The notes under the pieces: generated by a model
Database searches by the model: none
Told to the model about the DNA's origin: nothing
What the model saw: the letters and a program-made list of their open reading frames with translations, nothing else
Shown: positions 63,333 through 64,000 of the stretch, piece after piece
Position numbering within the stretch: position 1 is the first letter of the stretch
How the letters are laid out: every line of letters begins with the position of its first letter
Source: Pseudomonas sp. W4I3
Lineage (GTDB): Bacteria > Pseudomonadota > Gammaproteobacteria > Pseudomonadales > Pseudomonadaceae
Assembly: GCF_030816195.1 (NCBI RefSeq)
Contig: NZ_JAUSXS010000001.1
Coordinates: forward strand, 3,867,501 to 3,931,500
Reading direction: 5' to 3'
Length of the DNA: 64,000 nt
Made by a program: the position numbers and the translations under genes

Positions 63333-64000
63333 ATGTTGGTATCCGCCATCGCCTTTGTGGAAGGCACCCCCAAGGTCCAGCAGATCGTGGAGGCCTTCAG
63401 CCAGGCCATCGAGGCCGGTGAATGGGCGCCCGGCAGCAAGTTGCCGTCGGTGCGTGAGTTGACCGAGATCCTCGGTGTCAGCAAGTTCACCCTCAATGAA
63501 GCCCTGGATCGCCTGCGCGGGCGCAACCTGCTCACCTCAAGCCAGGGCCGTGGCTATTTCGTAGCGATGGACAGCGCGCGTCCGGCTGCGGCGACCTGGG
63601 TCGACCTGCTGCCCCAGGACCTGCTCAGCGTGTTGCGCCGCCCCCTGGCGACCGCCAGTGGCGAGCTGCGCCCCGGTGGTGGCCACTTGCCGGAAGACTG
63701 GTTGAACGGCGAAGCGATCCGCCAAGCCATGCGCAGCGTGGTGCGTGCGCCGTCGCTGCGCATTGCCGGGCTCGGTACGCCGGCCGGGCTGTTGCCGTTG
63801 CGCCAGGCGCTGCAACAGAAACTGCACGGCGAAGGCCTGTCGGTGCCGGTGGAACAGATCATCACCACGCCCAACACCGTGCAAGGCCTGGACATGCTCA
63901 TGCGCCTGCTGGTGCGTCCCGGCGACACGGTGCTGCTGGACGCGCCCTGCTATTTCAACTTCCACGCCAACCTGGCCCTGCATGGCGTCAAGGTAGTGAC
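63333..64000 (+). CDS. MocR-type GntR regulator with aminotransferase domain, 5' part
   Basis: The gene starts at ATG 63333, with AAGGACG upstream, and runs off the window. A GntR winged helix (PKVQQIVEAFSQAIEAGEWA, SVRELTEILGVSKFTLNEAL) is followed by the start of a PLP-dependent aminotransferase-like domain (PAGLLPLRQALQQKL, TTPNTVQGLDMLM). MocR proteins bind PLP and control amine or vitamin B6 related genes. It diverges from the rubredoxin/TIM-barrel operon across ~158 bp and is its likely regulator. Confidence 0.88.
   Translation, partial: MLVSAIAFVEGTPKVQQIVEAFSQAIEAGEWAPGSKLPSVRELTEILGVSKFTLNEALDRLRGRNLLTSSQGRGYFVAMDSARPAAATWVDLLPQDLLSVLRRPLATASGELRPGGGHLPEDWLNGEAIRQAMRSVVRAPSLRIAGLGTPAGLLPLRQALQQKLHGEGLSVPVEQIITTPNTVQGLDMLMRLLVRPGDTVLLDAPCYFNFHANLALHGVKVV

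Overview
The window reads as a chromosomal stretch of a Pseudomonas, most likely of the P. fluorescens group. The GC content is high, coding is dense on both strands, and the lexA2-imuA-imuB-dnaE2 mutagenesis operon is present. Paired inverted REP elements (REPIN type) of the kind typical of this group sit between many genes. I see no rRNA, tRNA, CRISPR array, transposase or prophage genes. The species call is inference from gene content.

Layout. 0-5 kb: the tail of a flavin monooxygenase, a UvrA paralog, and a hybrid histidine kinase whose stop codon overlaps the uvrA start. 5-11 kb: the SOS mutasome operon with a LexA2-type operator over its promoter, then a NudK-like hydrolase. 11-19 kb: housekeeping and stress genes (alpha/beta hydrolase, lactate dehydrogenase with a divergent DeoR regulator, DUF72, DUF4142, PfpI, hemerythrin). 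19-21 kb: a copper delivery set (DUF2946, SCO, PCu(A)C). 21-28 kb: a probable catabolic cluster (flavin monooxygenase, RidA, DUF1028, M20 deacylase, LysR, NCS1 permease). 28-36 kb: TPM protein, an RsbQ-like hydrolase overlapping a PAS histidine kinase, a divergent DapF paralog, and a SRPBCC/SDR/aldo-keto reductase group with a divergent LysR. 36-41 kb: a gamma-glutamylated amine catabolic operon with a divergent EutR-like AraC regulator. 41-52 kb: TonB receptor, AhpD-like protein, MscS channel with a cyclic-nucleotide domain, pirin, and an MFS pump divergent from an RND efflux pair.

52-59 kb is the main accessory region. It holds a large Rhs polymorphic toxin with an AT-richer C-terminal toxin tip, a frameshifted immunity candidate that overlaps it, and three tandem diverged copies of an unrecognised ~120-residue protein. 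These copies lie on a period of about 646 bp. One spacer contains a decayed copy of the 3' end of the neighbouring M20 peptidase gene, which records how the array grew.

59-64 kb: M20 peptidase, a MASE2-GGDEF cyclase and a TIM-barrel enzyme (both frameshifted as read), a LysE exporter, a rubredoxin, and a divergent MocR-type regulator cut by the window end. Four single-base-insertion frameshifts fall between 52.4 and 62.5 kb. They may be real decay or local sequence error, and this must be settled before the Rhs region is interpreted.
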